Source of the DNA: JBLNDJ01 sp050261515
GTDB taxonomy: Bacteria; Acidobacteriota; Terriglobia; Bryobacterales; Bryobacteraceae
Length of the DNA stretch: 47,594 nt
Direction of reading: 5' to 3'
NCBI GenBank assembly: GCA_050261515.1
Contig: JBLNDJ010000020.1
Location: 1 to 47,594 of the forward strand
This document shows positions 17,301 through 23,909 of this stretch, in pieces (the first letter of the stretch is position 1; the number at the start of each line of letters is the position of its first letter). The notes under the pieces were generated by a model. The model did not search any database, was not told the DNA's origin, and saw only the letters and a list, made by a program, of their open reading frames with translations. Both the position numbers and the translations under genes were made by a program.

Positions 17301-17610
17301 TACGGTGGAGCAGTGGATCTCGCGGTCGGCCTTCCGGCGGCTGGATCCGCTGACGGAAGCGGGGCACTTCGGCAACGCCGGGCGCAACATCGCGCGCGCG
17401 CCGGGGATTTCAAACCTGGATCTGTCGCTGCTGAAGAACATCACTCTCGGGGAGACGCAACGGCTTCAGTTCCGCGCGGAGTATTTCAATGCGCTGAACC
17501 ACACGAATCTCGGGCTGCCGGTGACGGATCTGGCATCGCCGAGTTTCGGGCGGATTCTGGATGCAGCTCCGCCGCGCCTCGCGCAGTTCGGGTTGAAGCT
17601 GCTGTTTTAA
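14353..17610 (+). CDS. Oar-like TonB-dependent outer-membrane receptor
   Basis: A 1085-residue outer-membrane protein. After a signal peptide (MKVRLLFVQILVCLSVFAQ) comes a carboxypeptidase-regulatory-like beta-sandwich (about 22-110: LEGEIRDSSGGGVAGASVTI). A plug domain follows (about 120-240), with the conserved LPLNGRNFTQL and GSLRGGQGYAVNGQRPESN. The rest is a beta-barrel ending in the aromatic strand RLAQFGLKLLF. This is the Acidobacteriota expansion family of receptors, probably importing oligosaccharides or other large nutrients. A Gly-rich strong ribosome-binding site (aggggggg) precedes the ATG. No SusD-like partner is present, which is normal for this phylum. It ends 19 bases before a convergent ROK kinase gene. 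Confidence 0.93.
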   Translation: MKVRLLFVQILVCLSVFAQDPVASLEGEIRDSSGGGVAGASVTIRNLDTGYRQTQLSSAGGFYKLSMAPVGRYELTVEREGFAKFQQQPVQLNVSRTVRLDVNLALASQRQSVTVEGDAALVDTASNTLGKVVTRKEVLDLPLNGRNFTQLGLLQAGVAPLTGGIQQSGGSLRGGQGYAVNGQRPESNIYRIDGATNVNRMDGGFALRVPVDAIAEFRILTHTAPPEYGGTSGSTTSVVTRSGTNSVHGTLYEFLRNDALDARNFFSTDVEPLKQNQFGATAGGPLRRDRTFLFGYYEGFRNRQGVTRSGVVATGAQRQGDFSGQARPLVDLSAGGVPFPGGIIPASRLNPVSLGIMERFIPPANAGPSIFRSTVVTHNDYDQGGGRLDHRFSDADQLAFRYSYSQGTNLNPISIRGSDLPGFPVADELATNAVTLSETHLFSPGAVNSFRASFFRHKFYFDQRQNQVSPRELGFNFDSASAAGQSAPLFNIAGYSPVGGAITGPRNSVQNDYEIYDAVALVRGKHALKFGGDARSTRITAFQAIAPNAFFVFTPSFPSNDGFANFLMGRPLVFYQGLGDLSRGLRNWGAGLFAQDEWRVTSRLTVNYGVRWEVNPPFTEVRDRLNTFVPGRQSTVYPDAPLGVLFPGDEGVAKGLAAIQWTGFMPRLGLAWNPDGRGAFAIRASYGIFYDTMSNGQGGAFQAPVSSLPWTQFMQLSGPGTNFVDPYAGRAKPAPDTFMRPSTVLGTSKDARPPYAQDWNFSLQRSLGQNYVIEARYVGTKGTHLPRNIEANPAVWGPGATPSNADRRRIYANCPADGSACQLVHVGLLSTITNSTYHAGQLTLSRRFSRGLGLSGSYWFSKSLDYLSALNLTGAASRPLSGEVDVAQNPFDLAAEHGPSLFDARHRFVMSASWEIPGPKSLGGAGRALLAGWQLNGIAVASSGTPFTVFDSANVAGQASHPPLSGFAASRPDVVSDPNDGPHTVEQWISRSAFRRLDPLTEAGHFGNAGRNIARAPGISNLDLSLLKNITLGETQRLQFRAEYFNALNHTNLGLPVTDLASPSFGRILDAAPPRLAQFGLKLLF

Positions 17611-17629
17611 GCCATCGCCGGCGCGGTGA

Positions 17630-18571
17630 TCACGCCTTCGTTGCTTCCGGTGCGATGATGCGCGACTGGAACGGCAGGTAGGCCGCGCCGTAGAGTCCGG
17701 CTTCGTTGCCGAGGGTCGCCTTCTCGATCGTGGTCTTGGTGGAGCGGAAGGTCAGCGAGCGCCGCCTGCACTCTTCGAACATCGGCGGCGCGAACAGGTC
17801 CCACGCGCCGAGCACTCCGCCGCCGAGCAGAAACAGCGGGAAATTGAAGATGTTAGCCAGGCTGGCGAGCGCGAGGCCGAGCGCGCGGCCCATTCGCTCG
17901 AAACACATCTGCGCCTTGACGTCGCCCTTGATCGCGAGATCGTAAACGCCCTTCGAGGTGATGTTGTCGCCCAGCCCGAGCATGCGCGCCATCGCGACCA
18001 CGGCGGTCGCCGAAGCGTGCTTCTCCAGGCACCCGGTGTTCCCGCAGGAGCACGGATTGCCATCGGGGACCACGGTCATGTGCCCCAACTCGCCGGCCAT
18101 GCCGACAAATCCGTGCAGCACCTTGCCGCCCGAAATGATGCCGCCGCCGATGCCCGTGCCGAGCGTGAGAAGCACGAGATCGTCCACGTTGCGCCCGGCG
18201 CCGATCCATTTCTCGCCGAGCGCGGCCGCGTTGGCGTCGTTTTCGAGCTGCACGGGAGCCTGAAGCAGCCGCTCGATCTCGTCGCGTATGGCGAAGTTCT
18301 CAAACCCGGGCAGGTTCGGTGAGAACGTGATGATGCCCTCGTCGATAATGAGGAACCCCGGGACGCCGATGCCGATGCCGATCAGCTTCCCCGAATCGGC
18401 GGCGGCGCGCAGCTTGACGATGGAGGCGACGATGTCGGAAATGACAGCGTCGCGTCCCGCGGAAAGGTGCGTAGACCCTTCGACTTTGTGCAGAATCTTG
18501 CCTGTGTGGTCAATCGCGGCGGCGCGGAGGTTCGTACCTCCCAAATCGACTCCGATCGAGTATTCAGCCAT
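17630..18571 (-). CDS. ROK-family sugar kinase (glucokinase-like)
   Basis: A 313-residue ROK kinase. It has the phosphate-binding motif GVDLGGTNLR at residues 7-16, the sugar-binding ENDANAAALGE near 109, the adenosine motif LTLGTGIGGGII near 133, and an intact zinc site (GHMTV...CSCGNTGCLEKHAS, about 163-190). A family-typical GGGVLGAWDLF follows. Members phosphorylate glucose, N-acetylglucosamine or related sugars in the cytoplasm. It contrasts with the second ROK protein in this window, which lacks the zinc cysteines. It is convergent with the TonB receptor and divergent from the IPT-domain gene. Confidence 0.9.
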   Translation of the reverse strand: MAEYSIGVDLGGTNLRAAAIDHTGKILHKVEGSTHLSAGRDAVISDIVASIVKLRAAADSGKLIGIGIGVPGFLIIDEGIITFSPNLPGFENFAIRDEIERLLQAPVQLENDANAAALGEKWIGAGRNVDDLVLLTLGTGIGGGIISGGKVLHGFVGMAGELGHMTVVPDGNPCSCGNTGCLEKHASATAVVAMARMLGLGDNITSKGVYDLAIKGDVKAQMCFERMGRALGLALASLANIFNFPLFLLGGGVLGAWDLFAPPMFEECRRRSLTFRSTKTTIEKATLGNEAGLYGAAYLPFQSRIIAPEATKA

Positions 18572-18728
18572 GGTTGCCGAAATGATAGCAAATGGAGAAG
18601 CTCGACGGCCGTGTGGCGCGCGTCGCCTGCCGCGTCGCCCCGTGGGCGCGCCAGGCCGGCAGCAGGCACATCACGCTTGCATCCGGAAACAAACGGATCT
18701 AGCATTTGGTGTTGGAGGTCGAAAGCAG

Positions 18729-19076
18729 ATGCGTTGGTCTTGTTTAGCGCGGATCCTCCCAACTGCTTTGTTTGGGGCGGCGCTGTTGCTCGCGCAGGCG
18801 GCTGTGCCGCAGATGAAATCGGTCGAACCCGATACCGCCAAGACGGGAGACGTGCTCACGGTCATAGGCGAGAACCTCGATAAAGCGAGCGTCGCCGACG
18901 TGTTCCTCACCGATGGCAAGAACGACTTCAAGGTGGAGATCGCCTCCCAGGAAGCGGGTTCGATCAAGCTGAAGGTGCCGTCGTCGGCCAAGCCCGGCCG
19001 GCTCGCCCTGATGGTGCTCACCGCGGGCAAAGAGCCCAAGCTCATCGAGCAGCCGGTCAAGGTGACAATCGAGTAG
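18729..19076 (+). CDS. Small exported IPT/TIG-domain protein
   Basis: A 115-residue protein with a signal peptide (MRWSCLARILPTALFGAALLLAQ) followed by a single immunoglobulin-like IPT/TIG fold: MKSVEPDTAKTGDVLTVIG, then VADVFLTDGKNDFKVEI, and a last strand EQPVKVTIE. Such domains are binding or structural modules, usually part of larger surface proteins; a lone copy is less usual. A good ribosome-binding site (tggaggt) lies ten bases before the ATG. Its TAG stop is immediately followed by the CTA that is the stop of the opposite gene. Start and export are well supported; the ligand is unknown. Confidence 0.75.
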   Translation: MRWSCLARILPTALFGAALLLAQAAVPQMKSVEPDTAKTGDVLTVIGENLDKASVADVFLTDGKNDFKVEIASQEAGSIKLKVPSSAKPGRLALMVLTAGKEPKLIEQPVKVTIE

Positions 19077-20234
19077 CTACGCTTTTTTCGCGCGCCGGTA
19101 GGGGGAATTCATGTATTGGCGTGATTCCTTCGCCGCCTCGGAGTCCGGCGCGAAAAGGGCCGCCCGGCGGTATGCGGCCAGAGCCTGCGCCCGCAGTCCC
19201 TTCAGATCATAAACCTGCCCGAGCCGCATCCAGGCCAGCACTCCCGTGTTGAGATCGAGGTCCTCGGCACCCGCCGCGGCGAGCTTCAGGTTCGCGAGCG
19301 CGGCGTCGAGATCGTTGGCCCAGAACTGGATATTTCCCTCGGCGTAGCAGATCTTCTCCACGCGCAACTCGGGGTATCGAGCGGCGCGGAGCCGCTCGAG
19401 TTCCATGATGGCCTTCGCGTTCTCGCCGAGCTCACTGTACATCTGCGCCAACTCCATGCGGAGCAAATAGTTCCGGGGGAACCGCGCCCCGAGGTCCTTC
19501 AAGAGCGGGATGGCGCGCGCGGGCTGCTTTTCGCGCCGGTAGATCGCGCACAGCAGGAACTCGGCGTCGATGCGGTTTGCATTCCCCTTCGACGCCACCA
19601 GTTCCACTGTGCGGATGCCTTCCTCACGGCTGCCGCGGAACCCCACCAGGAAGCCGAGCAGTTTCCAATGCAACGGCAGGCTGCCGACGACGTAATCGTG
19701 CAGGCCCTGAATCAGGCGGGCGTCGATGAAACCGGGGTCGGCCTCGGTGATCTTGCTGTGGGCCTTGCGGGCGGCGGTGGCGTCACGCAGCGCGTCGCGC
19801 CAGGCTTTCCGGACCAGGAAGTTGTAGTTGGCACGCAGGCCGTAGGAGACGCCGATGGAATAGAGTGCGTCGCGGTCCCCGGCATTGCGGTCGAGCCGTG
19901 CCTGAGCGAGCGATATGGCGCGGCCGATATTTTCGTCGAAGGCGCGGCGGTCAGCCTCGCTTGCCGCGACCTTCGGCCGCCTCAGGAAGGGGTTGTTGCC
20001 CGTGACCAGCTCGGTTTCGAGCGCGCCCGCGCGGAACATGTCGCGGTAGAGGATGGCTTGGGCGACGTGGTTGTACGCCGTGGGGTCCTCGGGACGGCGC
20101 GCCGCGTAGGCCCTGAAATCCGCGATGGCGCGGTCGTATTGGAGGTTATAGAAGGCCTGATAACCCCTGGCGACGAGGCTGTCCTCCCCGGCCGCCAGAA
20201 GCGCCGGCGCCAGCAGAAGCAGGACGAAACGCAT
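19077..20234 (-). CDS. Exported TPR-repeat protein
   Basis: A 385-residue protein with a short signal peptide (MRFVLLLLAPALLAAGEDS). Tetratricopeptide-like helices appear near the N-terminus (YQAFYNLQYDRAIADFRAY, AYNHVAQAILYRD) and again from about residue 215 to 370 (EFLLCAIYRREKQPARAIPL, QMYSELGENAKAIMELE, YDLKGLRAQALAAYRR). Between them is a helical stretch (about 100-200: GVSYGLRANYNFLVRKAWRDAL) shared with uncharacterised Acidobacteriota TPR proteins. It is probably a periplasmic scaffold. The start codon overlaps the queG stop by one base (TGATG), so the two are translated together although their roles seem unrelated. Confidence 0.8.
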   Translation of the reverse strand: MRFVLLLLAPALLAAGEDSLVARGYQAFYNLQYDRAIADFRAYAARRPEDPTAYNHVAQAILYRDMFRAGALETELVTGNNPFLRRPKVAASEADRRAFDENIGRAISLAQARLDRNAGDRDALYSIGVSYGLRANYNFLVRKAWRDALRDATAARKAHSKITEADPGFIDARLIQGLHDYVVGSLPLHWKLLGFLVGFRGSREEGIRTVELVASKGNANRIDAEFLLCAIYRREKQPARAIPLLKDLGARFPRNYLLRMELAQMYSELGENAKAIMELERLRAARYPELRVEKICYAEGNIQFWANDLDAALANLKLAAAGAEDLDLNTGVLAWMRLGQVYDLKGLRAQALAAYRRAALFAPDSEAAKESRQYMNSPYRRAKKA

Positions 20235-21196
20235 CAGGCTGAATATTCATTGTACTTCGCCAGCGCGGCAGCCACGTTCCGCTGGAAGCCGGCGTAGCGG
20301 GCGCGCAGGACGGGCGTGCCGCGGAACATGGCGCGGAATTCGTCTTCGGTGAGGGCGGCCAGACGCTTGAGCGGCGGCGCGAAGTTCCGCGCGGCGAAGG
20401 CCGGATCGGACGTCACCGGCGCGCCGCGGTTCCAGGGGCAGACGTCCTGGCAGATGTCGCAGCCGAAGACGTTATTGCCGAGCCCGCCCGCCGCGGCCGC
20501 CTCGGGCAGCGGGCCGCGCAGTTCGATCGTCTGGTAGGAGATGCAGCGGCGCGAGTCGAGCGCCCAGGCGGGCTCGGCGCGGCCGGTTGGAACGAGCGCG
20601 CCGGTAGGGCAGGCTTCGATGCAGCGCGTGCACGAGCCGCAGCGGTCGGGCGGGGGAGCGTCCGGCCCGAGCGCGAGCGACACGAGCAACTCGCCGAGGA
20701 AGAACCACGACCCGGCGCCCTCGCGGATCAGGCAGGTGTTCTTGCCGATCCACCCGAGCCCGGCGCGGCGCGCGTAGGCGCGTTCGAGCAGCGGGGCGGT
20801 GTCCACGCAGATTTTCCACTCGAACGGCTCGCCACAGGCGTCGCCGATGCGCGCGGCCAGGCGTTCAAGACGGGCGCGAAGGACGTCGTGGTAGTCGTCG
20901 CCCCAGGCGTAGCGGGAGATCCAGGCCAGCTCGGGTTGGGTGAATTCCGTCGAGTACGGCTGGGGCCCGTTGTAGAGCACGCCGGCGCAGATTATGGACC
21001 GCGCCGAGGCGAGCAGCGTCCGGGGATCGGCGCGCAGGGCGCCGCGATGGTCGGTGAGATAGCACATCTCGCCCGCCATCCCGGAGCGCGCCCAATCCAG
21101 GTAGAACCCGGCCTCGGGAAGCGGCTCAGCCGCCGCAACCCCGGCCAGATCGAACCCGCATTCGAGGGCTAACCGCTTAACGCCTTCTGAGTGCAC
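20234..21196 (-). CDS. queG: Epoxyqueuosine reductase QueG
   Basis: A 320-residue enzyme that reduces epoxyqueuosine to queuosine at the wobble position of tRNA, using cobalamin and iron-sulfur clusters. Visible signatures are DTAPLLERAYARRAGLGWIG (about 131-150, with the catalytic Asp), CGSCTRCIEACPTGAL (about 185-200) and CDICQDVCPWN (about 245-255), which together bind two 4Fe-4S clusters. The protein lacks the C-terminal HEAT-like extension of the longest homologues. The start is GTG at 21196; an ATG seven bases further upstream is out of frame. It overlaps the TPR gene by one base. No other queuosine gene is in the window. Confidence 0.95.
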   Translation of the reverse strand: MHSEGVKRLALECGFDLAGVAAAEPLPEAGFYLDWARSGMAGEMCYLTDHRGALRADPRTLLASARSIICAGVLYNGPQPYSTEFTQPELAWISRYAWGDDYHDVLRARLERLAARIGDACGEPFEWKICVDTAPLLERAYARRAGLGWIGKNTCLIREGAGSWFFLGELLVSLALGPDAPPPDRCGSCTRCIEACPTGALVPTGRAEPAWALDSRRCISYQTIELRGPLPEAAAAGGLGNNVFGCDICQDVCPWNRGAPVTSDPAFAARNFAPPLKRLAALTEDEFRAMFRGTPVLRARYAGFQRNVAAALAKYNEYSA

Positions 21197-21231
21197 CTGA
21201 CCCCATTCTCACCCGGCCAGTCGCATATTGA

Positions 21232-21453
21232 ATATATACATATAATGCATGTGCACTTGATCGAGCGGCGGACGAGCTAAGTTTCGATTGGGACAAAACT
21301 AATATTCAGCATCTCGCTCCCCACGTGCTCATTGTCGTCTGGGCGATGCGCGACGGCTCAATCCGATGTATCACAGCATTCGAGGCCAGCAAGGCACGCC
21401 GGACGGAGTACCTTGAAGCGAAGGGGTTTAGCTATGCCAGGCAAAGCGGATAG
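21232..21453 (+). pseudogene. BrnT-like toxin remnant, internally deleted
   Basis: One frame reads DELSFDWDKTNIQHLAPH and then LIVVWAMRDGSIRCITAFEA, ending SYARQSG before TAG at 21451. These are the N- and C-terminal halves of a BrnT-family ribonuclease toxin (FDWDxxNxxHIxxH and LxVVWxxRxGxIRxxTAxxA). The roughly 30-35 residues that normally join them, including a conserved acidic strand, are missing. No ATG, GTG or TTG lies in frame between the upstream TGA (21229) and the first motif. Both facts indicate a dead gene. It overlaps the antitoxin start by 20 bases, the usual toxin-first arrangement. Confidence 0.7.
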
Positions 21454-21775
21454 GCCCAAAGTTCCGAAGTTCGAGACCGAGGCCGAAGAAGCGAAGTGGT
21501 GGGATGAGCATCGCGCCCTCGTCGAACAAGAACTGAGCAAGGCCATGCGGGACGGGACCGCGCAGAAGGGGACCGCGCAGAGGCTGACCAGGCAATGGAG
21601 AGCCTCCAAGAACATCACGATTCGCATGCCTCTCGACGACGTGGAGCGCGCGCGGCGGTTGGCGGACCGAAAAGGGCTGGGCTACCAGACGTACATGAAG
21701 ATGCTCCTGCATGAAGCGTTGAATCGAGAGGAGTCCGGTTCCGAGAAGCCTCCCGCACGCCGTAAAACCGGCTGA
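21434..21775 (+). CDS. CopG-family antitoxin (BrnT partner)
   Basis: A 113-residue protein. The N-terminal region (FETEAEEAKWWDEHRALVEQ, about 13-32) and the C-terminal ribbon-helix-helix (ITIRMPLDDVERARRLADRK, GLGYQTYMKMLLHEAL, about 58-95) match the CopG antitoxin family that pairs with BrnT-like toxins. It would bind its own promoter as a dimer and mask the toxin. The ATG at 21434 lies inside the toxin remnant. The linker has a perfect-length 15-base tandem duplication (GTAQK-GTAQR). Since the toxin is broken, the antitoxin is either decaying or kept as a regulator or protection against related toxins. Confidence 0.8.
   Translation: MPGKADRPKVPKFETEAEEAKWWDEHRALVEQELSKAMRDGTAQKGTAQRLTRQWRASKNITIRMPLDDVERARRLADRKGLGYQTYMKMLLHEALNREESGSEKPPARRKTG
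21554..21583 (+). repeat. 15-base tandem duplication in the antitoxin linker
   Basis: gggaccgcgcagaag is followed directly by gggaccgcgcagagg, differing at one base. It adds five residues (GTAQK/GTAQR) between the N-terminal and DNA-binding parts of the antitoxin without breaking the frame. It looks like recent replication slippage. Confidence 0.7.
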
Positions 21776-21941
21776 GACGGTGATTCCCGGATCACGCAGC
21801 TAGCTCGAAGCCGGCCGGGGGCGGCTGCGGACCGGGGGCTGCCGCGCCCAACCCCTCGCCGTTTAAGGCCCGATTCTCCCCGTACAACCTTGAAAGCAAC
21901 CAGTTTGATGCCCCGCGGGTGTCCCCTCGGCTTCCGAACAT

Positions 21942-21987
21942 TATAATCAGCATGGCCCCAACAGGTCCTTATTCCAGGAGGATTCGA
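21942..21987 (+). promoter_or_regulatory. -10 element and strong ribosome-binding site of the Tes-like gene
   Basis: The 214-base gap 21776-21989 holds no gene that I can see. A consensus -10 (tataat) lies at 21942-21947 with no good -35 at the right distance. The ribosome-binding site aggagg (21976-21982) sits seven to eight bases before a TTG start codon and decides that start. Confidence 0.5.
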
Positions 21988-21989
21988 GC

Positions 21990-23609
21990 TTGAGCACCCA
22001 GACGTTTTCGCCTAACACTTCCAAGGATTTCAAGGTATTGCAACCCGAAACTACTCTGGGTGGCTCCCGCATCGAGCCCGTCCACAAGGGGTTGCCGAAG
22101 ATTACGCAGTCGCTGTGCCCCGAGTGCATCCGCGTCATCGACGCCCGCGTGTTTGAGGAGAACGGGAAGGTCTACATGGAAAAGACCTGCCCGCAGCACG
22201 GATATTTCCGCGACTGCGTCTACTCCGACGCCAGGCTCTATCTCAAGATGGAGAACTGGCACTTCGGCGATAACCGCGGGGTCTCGAACCCGGCCATCCC
22301 GAACGCCACCCGGTGCCCCGACCAGTGCGGCCTCTGCTCCATGCACGAGAGCCACACCGTGCTGAGCAACGTGGACCTGACCAACCGGTGCAACCTCACC
22401 TGCCCGGTCTGCTTCGCCAACGCGAACGCCGCCGGGTACCTCTACGAGCCGAGCCTCGACCACGTCCGCCGCATGCTGCAAGCCCTGCGCGACGAAAAGC
22501 CCGTGGCGAACCGCATCGTCCAGTTCTCGGGCGGGGAACCGACCATCTACCCGCACTTCCTCGAAGTGCTGCGGATGGCGAAGGACATGGGCTTCTCGCA
22601 CTTGCAAGCGGCCACGAACGGCATCATGTTCACCGACCTCGAATTCGCCATGCAGGCGAAGGAGGCCGGCCTCCACACGCTGTACCTCCAGTTCGACGGC
22701 GTCTGCGAGGACGCTTACATGCGCTGCCGCGGCGAGGCGCTGCTCGAGAAGAAGATGAAGGCCATCGAGAACGTGCGCAAGGCTGGGATGAAGATCTGCT
22801 TCGTCCCGACCATCGTCAAGGGCCTGAACGACCATCAGATCGGCGACATTATCAAGCTCGCGCTCGAAAACATCGACGTCGTCAGCGCCATCAGCTTCCA
22901 GCCGGTGAGCTTCACGGGCCGCATCTCGCGCGCCGAACTCGAACAGAAGCGGTTCACCATGGCGGACGTGGCGCACTGCGTCCACGACCAGACCGGCATC
23001 TGCGACGTGTACGAGGACTGGTTCCCGCTCTCCTGCGTCGCCCCGTTCTCGCGGTTCCTGGGCGCGCTGCGCGGCGAGGAAATCCCCACGCTGACGCCGC
23101 ACCCGCACTGCTCGATGGGCACCTACATGTTCGTCGATCAGAACAAGAAGGCCACGCCGGTCACGCGCTTCCTCGACATCGCCGGCTTCATGCAGGACCT
23201 CGACATGATGTCGCGCAAGACCCAGAGCACTTTCAAGTTCTGGCAGAAGCTCAAGACGTGGAACTCGATCCGCAAGCACTTCCATCAAGACCGCGCCCCC
23301 GAGGGCCTGACGTTCGGCAAGTTCATCGAGACGCTCCAGGGCCTGACCGATAAGGAATACGGCCGCGGCGACAACGAGAAGAAGGGGTTCACGTACAAAA
23401 CCCTGATGGTGGCGGGCATGCACTTCATGGATGTCTACAACTACGACATCGAGCGCGTGAAGCGGTGCGTGATCCACTACGCCGCGCCGAACGGGCTGAT
23501 CTATCCGTTCTGCGCGTACAACTCCGGCCCGACCTACCGCGAGAAGATCGAGCGGAAGTACTCGGTGCCGTTCGAGAAGCAGCTCGAGACGCTGGTGACT
23601 CTGCGTTAA
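21990..23609 (+). CDS. Radical SAM protein, tetraether lipid synthase (Tes)-like
   Basis: A 539-residue radical SAM enzyme. The SAM cluster motif is CNLTCPVC (C134, C138, C141). Before it lie SLCPECIRVI (C43, C46), EKTCPQHGYFRD (C67) and CPDQCGLC (C109, C113, C116), which look like a rubredoxin-type metal site and an auxiliary cluster. Downstream are FSGGEPTIYP (the SAM GGE motif) and ISFQPVSFTGR. This Cys arrangement and the phrase 'ENGKVYMEKTCPxHG' are what I associate with the archaeal MJ0619/Tes family, which joins lipid tails at their methyl ends to make membrane-spanning lipids. Bacterial homologues occur in Acidobacteriota and have been linked to iso-diabolic acid and branched GDGT lipids. 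The start is TTG, backed by AGGAGG. Exact activity is inferred. Confidence 0.85.
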   Translation: MSTQTFSPNTSKDFKVLQPETTLGGSRIEPVHKGLPKITQSLCPECIRVIDARVFEENGKVYMEKTCPQHGYFRDCVYSDARLYLKMENWHFGDNRGVSNPAIPNATRCPDQCGLCSMHESHTVLSNVDLTNRCNLTCPVCFANANAAGYLYEPSLDHVRRMLQALRDEKPVANRIVQFSGGEPTIYPHFLEVLRMAKDMGFSHLQAATNGIMFTDLEFAMQAKEAGLHTLYLQFDGVCEDAYMRCRGEALLEKKMKAIENVRKAGMKICFVPTIVKGLNDHQIGDIIKLALENIDVVSAISFQPVSFTGRISRAELEQKRFTMADVAHCVHDQTGICDVYEDWFPLSCVAPFSRFLGALRGEEIPTLTPHPHCSMGTYMFVDQNKKATPVTRFLDIAGFMQDLDMMSRKTQSTFKFWQKLKTWNSIRKHFHQDRAPEGLTFGKFIETLQGLTDKEYGRGDNEKKGFTYKTLMVAGMHFMDVYNYDIERVKRCVIHYAAPNGLIYPFCAYNSGPTYREKIERKYSVPFEKQLETLVTLR

Positions 23610-23610
23610 C

Positions 23611-23820
23611 TTAGGCCGCTTTCCGAGCGAGCTTGGGAAGAAGGTTGAAAGCTTTGCCGGTTCGGGTGTGGACCACACGGTAAACGCCGATATGGCGGAT
23701 GGCGCCCAGGCTGGCGACCATTCTGGCGTAATCCAGCGTGTTGCAGGACGTGAGCGGATGCCAGTCCCCTCCGGTCGCGTCCTTCCGTTCGATCGAAAAA
23801 CGCGCTCTGCTCGGGTTCAC
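23611..23820 (-). CDS. Small conserved-looking protein of unknown function
   Basis: A 69-residue protein starting at GTG 23820, chosen because aaggag lies seven bases upstream; a GTG six codons earlier lacks a site. It reads as a compact alpha/beta domain: FSIERKDATGGDWHPLT, then CNTLDYARMVASLGAI, then HIGVYRVVHTRTGKAFNLLP and a basic tail KLARKAA. I recognise no family. Its stop codon is one base beyond the stop of the Tes-like gene on the other strand. Its 5' side faces the secreted hydrolase at 23910 across 89 bases. Confidence 0.55.
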   Translation of the reverse strand: MNPSRARFSIERKDATGGDWHPLTSCNTLDYARMVASLGAIRHIGVYRVVHTRTGKAFNLLPKLARKAA

Positions 23821-23895
23821 CTCTTGTCTCCTTCCCACTCACTGTGCAAGACGCATCCACGTTCGTTTCCAATGTAAAGATCTCGTAAAGAGATA

Positions 23896-23901
23896 TATAA
23901 T
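23896..23901 (+). promoter_or_regulatory. Consensus -10 (tataat) very close to a start codon
   Basis: The hexamer tataat ends eight bases before the ATG at 23910. With normal promoter geometry transcription would begin at about 23908, giving an almost leaderless mRNA. No ribosome-binding site is present between the two, which agrees. The -35 region (around tgtaaa) is weak. Confidence 0.45.
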
Positions 23902-23909
23902 CGGCGTCC

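Noticed and set aside
21969..23678. 569-codon minus-strand frame under the Tes-like gene
   Set aside because: The plus strand has the radical SAM motifs and a perfect ribosome-binding site; the minus frame shows only shadow composition.
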